DNA of 64,000 nucleotides, from the NCBI GenBank assembly GCA_963783095.1, contig CAWAMR010000020.1:1-64000 (forward strand), given 5' to 3'. Below the pieces are notes generated by a model that did not search any database, was not told where the DNA came from, and saw only the letters and a program-made list of their open reading frames with translations. The position numbers and the translations under genes were made by a program. This DNA is from CAWAMR01 sp963783095. GTDB lineage: Bacteria > Planctomycetota > Planctomycetia > Gemmatales > Gemmataceae. Positions 62,144 through 64,000 of this stretch are shown here, in pieces (within the stretch, counting starts at the first letter, position 1; each line of letters opens with the position of its first letter).

Positions 62144-63076
62144 TCATTTCTCCACACGAATTTCCTGGTCGATGCGGTTGGCAAGGGCTTGGAGATCCTG
62201 CTTGAACATGTGTTGCGTCGGACGCCGTTACTGCCGCCGCCGTCGCAGAGCAGCAGCAGCGAGTTGGCATCGCGGCCAGGCCGCATGTCCTTCGGTGGTC
62301 CACCATTGGAAGAGGCTGTCGCAAGCAAATTCACTGGTGTCGTGACTGCCGCCCAAGTTGATGTAGCCCCGGTTGCGTTTGAGATCGAATATGCCATGCG
62401 GAATGACATGGCCGTCGGCGAACGACGGATAATCGTGGTCGAACACTCGGATGGGTCGGGTCGTGAACGCTTGCCCGTCGCGATAAAAATCGCCCAAAAG
62501 CTCGCGTTTTTTGGTGTCAACGCTGAGGATCGGATTGAGCGAGTCGAGGTAAATTTTCCGGTACAAGGAGATGGTTTCGAATTGCTGGTTGCGGTCGCGC
62601 GAATAATCCATGGTTGTGATTTTGAGGCAATTGACGATGGCCGAGTTTGCTTGATCGAGGAGTTGTTCGACGATGGTGCGGTCGACCGGGGTGCCCAACT
62701 TCGGCCATGCGGTCGGCGATGGCCTGACGGATAGGTTGGTCCATAAAGAGTCGGGCTTCATCGGATCGCCGGCAGTGTGATCTTCGAGAACCTTCTGAAA
62801 GCTGGGCTGCAATTGCGGTTGGGTATCGATCAGGCGTTTGCGACCACCCCTTTTTTTCGGCACCGCTCGGGTGGAACATCGGGCAGGTCCGCAGAGATCG
62901 AACTCGCCTTGCCGGATGGTTTTGGGGTCGCAGCCGAACAACTCGGAAATGTATTTGATGCCGCCATGCTCGAGTTTAGCGGCTTCGACCGCCGCATAAC
63001 GACGACGATCCTTCTCACGGAGAGAAGTGTACATCGTCTTCATCGTTTGCTCGACCTGCGGCGCATACGGAAACAT
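62144..63076 (-). pseudogene. ISAzo13-family transposase, C-terminally truncated
   Basis: About 310 residues remain from ATG 63076. LREKDRRRYAAVEAAKLEHGGIKYISELFGCDPKTIRQGEFDL is the N-terminal domain; KVLEDHTAGDPMKPDSLWTNLS, SVDTKKRELLGDFYRDGQAF and RPIRVFDHDYPSFADGHVIPHGIFDLKRNRGYINLGGSHDTSEFACDSLFQWW contain the DDE-type core; LLLLCDGGG is the second Asp motif. After shifts near 62275 and 62205 the frame ends QDLQALANRIDQEIRVEK (62144), where intact ISAzo13 proteins continue with the last catalytic Glu. Further compensated shifts lie near 62690-62750. Not active. Confidence 0.85.
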
Positions 63077-63215
63077 GGCAAGCTCCCATCCATGAGAACA
63101 CGATAGGCGAAGAACTCCATTTTCTATCGGTAAACTGAGCTTACCGTGATCGCTCAAAATCGGGAAATTGTTTCTCGAAGGTTGCTAAACTCTCTGCATT
63201 TTTTTGGAGTTGCAC

Positions 63216-63586
63216 TCAAGGCAGTTGCTCAATGGTTACCGAACCCCCTGGGACTACCTGGATCCGCAACTCCAAGCCCTGAAGCAAGGCCATACGAGGA
63301 GCGGCTGCGTGTCGGCAGCCTCGGCTTCCACAGTCCGCAACTGACCCTGCCAGACCACTGTCGCCACATAGACGTCAAAAGTCAGGAGACTTCCGTCTGC
63401 CAGTTGCCCCTGTTGCCGGCACAGCCACGGCAGTCCCAGCGCGGCGATGAGAGCAGGCGGCAGTGTCAGGAAGCCATTGAAGCCGGTGTCGATGACCGCT
63501 TCCAGTTCGCGCGGCTGACCACCGGCATCGTGGACGGTCAGCCGAACCGATGGCTCCAGGTCCGCGTTCACATTACCGGTCATCAT
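63216..63586 (-). CDS. Retropepsin-like (clan AA) aspartic protease, one frameshift
   Basis: From ATG 63586 (MMTGNVNADLEPSVRLTVHDAGGQPRELEAVIDTGFNGFLTLPPALIAALGLPWLCRQQGQLADGSLLTFDVYVATVVWQGQLRTVEAEAADTQPLL). The catalytic motif is IDTGFNG. The frame then runs off near 63285; the corrected frame gives MALLQGLELRIQVVPGGSVTIEQLP, ending at 63216. About 123 residues, the size of a homodimeric clan AA protease. It is preceded by an overlapping small gene, exactly as at 27137-27790. Confidence 0.8.
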
Positions 63587-63859
63587 GTCCGGCATGCCTC
63601 GCGTGCGGGGGCCGAAGCGATGGACGGCCCCGTAGCCGATGCGGACGCACCAGATTTGGGCATCGGGATGGTCCCTCAACAATCGCTCGGAAGCGGCCAA
63701 GGAATCTTCGGCCATCTCAAAGGCTCCGGTTTCCACGTCGAGGGCCACGACCTTTCCGTTATTGCCCGCCTCCACCTGGGGGCGGACGTGCTCCTCGTAG
63801 AGTGCTGTTCCACGGCGGGCATGCTCTTCTTTGCTGTAGTGGGGTTGAGGTCTCGTCAT
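63587..63859 (-). CDS. Small hypothetical protein paired with the aspartic protease
   Basis: ATG 63859 has a GGAGACAAG ribosome-binding site. Sequence MTRPQPHYSKEEHARRGTALYEEHVRPQVEAGNNGKVVALDVETGAFEMAEDSLAASERLLRDHPDAQIWCVRIGYGAVHRFG, about 90 residues, with an alpha/beta pattern and Arg/His-rich C-terminus. In the given sequence it is fused in frame to the protease; more probably a single-base error hides a stop overlapping ATGATG (63581-63586). The coupling resembles a two-gene module. Confidence 0.72.
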
Positions 63860-64000
63860 GGCTTGTCTCCTATAGATTTCGCTTCCTCCAGGGCGTTGGA
63901 AGACGCTACATATGCATAATATAGCCGAAAGAAAGAGGAAAGAATGCCGAATTCGGACGAACCGGATTGCTTGATTGTCAATCGACACGTTTGGTTCAGC

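Noticed and set aside
63597..63988. Start of the small protein at 63988 with a hydrophobic leader
   Set aside because: The stretch before 63859 is hydrophobic in part but has no ribosome-binding site, whereas 63859 has GGAGACAAG at good spacing and matches the length of the family at the other module.

Overview
This is about 64 kb of a planctomycete chromosome, most likely from the Gemmataceae. The evidence is the protein repertoire: a DUF1501 protein, a DUF1552 protein with a twin-arginine type leader, a cytochrome/WD40 fusion, a PPC-domain secreted protein, a lipoprotein resembling a Gemmata paralogous family, Uma2 nucleases and a formylmethanofuran dehydrogenase B subunit of tetrahydromethanopterin C1 metabolism. 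No rRNA, tRNA or CRISPR array was recognised.

Layout. 1-792 is repeat-rich and gene-free. 793-16515 (minus) is a MoxR ATPase / DUF58 / BatA-VWA / VWA-amidotransferase-like / large membrane coiled-coil protein / two secreted proteins operon, with a prenyltransferase-repeat protein upstream (16682-17791). 18-25 kb holds an unknown gene, a GNAT acetyltransferase, a 1,670-residue PQQ-type propeller protein and a lipoprotein. 25-41 kb is mostly intact: radical SAM protein, Uma2 nuclease, a small-protein/aspartic-protease pair, cytochrome-WD40, lipoate ligase, GT87 glycosyltransferase, DUF1501, PPC protein, a multi-PAS hybrid histidine kinase and QueE. 41-46 kb holds purine nucleoside phosphorylase, FhcB/FwdB, two tandem Uma2 genes and a lipoprotein. 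46-58 kb holds aconitase, an HflK/HflC pair, a group II intron remnant and a 2,100-residue alpha-2-macroglobulin-like protein. 58.6-64 kb holds a DtxR regulator, dienelactone hydrolase, DUF1552, a truncated ISAzo13-family transposase and a second small-protein/aspartic-protease pair.

Two features dominate. First, nearly every intergenic gap carries a long inverted repeat. One class is GTAG plus a short GC-rich hairpin, present as head-to-head pairs (REP/BIME-like); the other has arms built of 6-8 base tandem units, resembling the short tandemly repeated repetitive sequences of cyanobacteria. In the MoxR-BatA operon each intercistronic gap has its own different-sequence hairpin. Second, many otherwise conserved genes, including aconitase, are broken by single-base shifts, mostly one missing base in a short G/C run. 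I read most of these as consensus errors rather than decay, so long genes are listed as fragments with the break positions.
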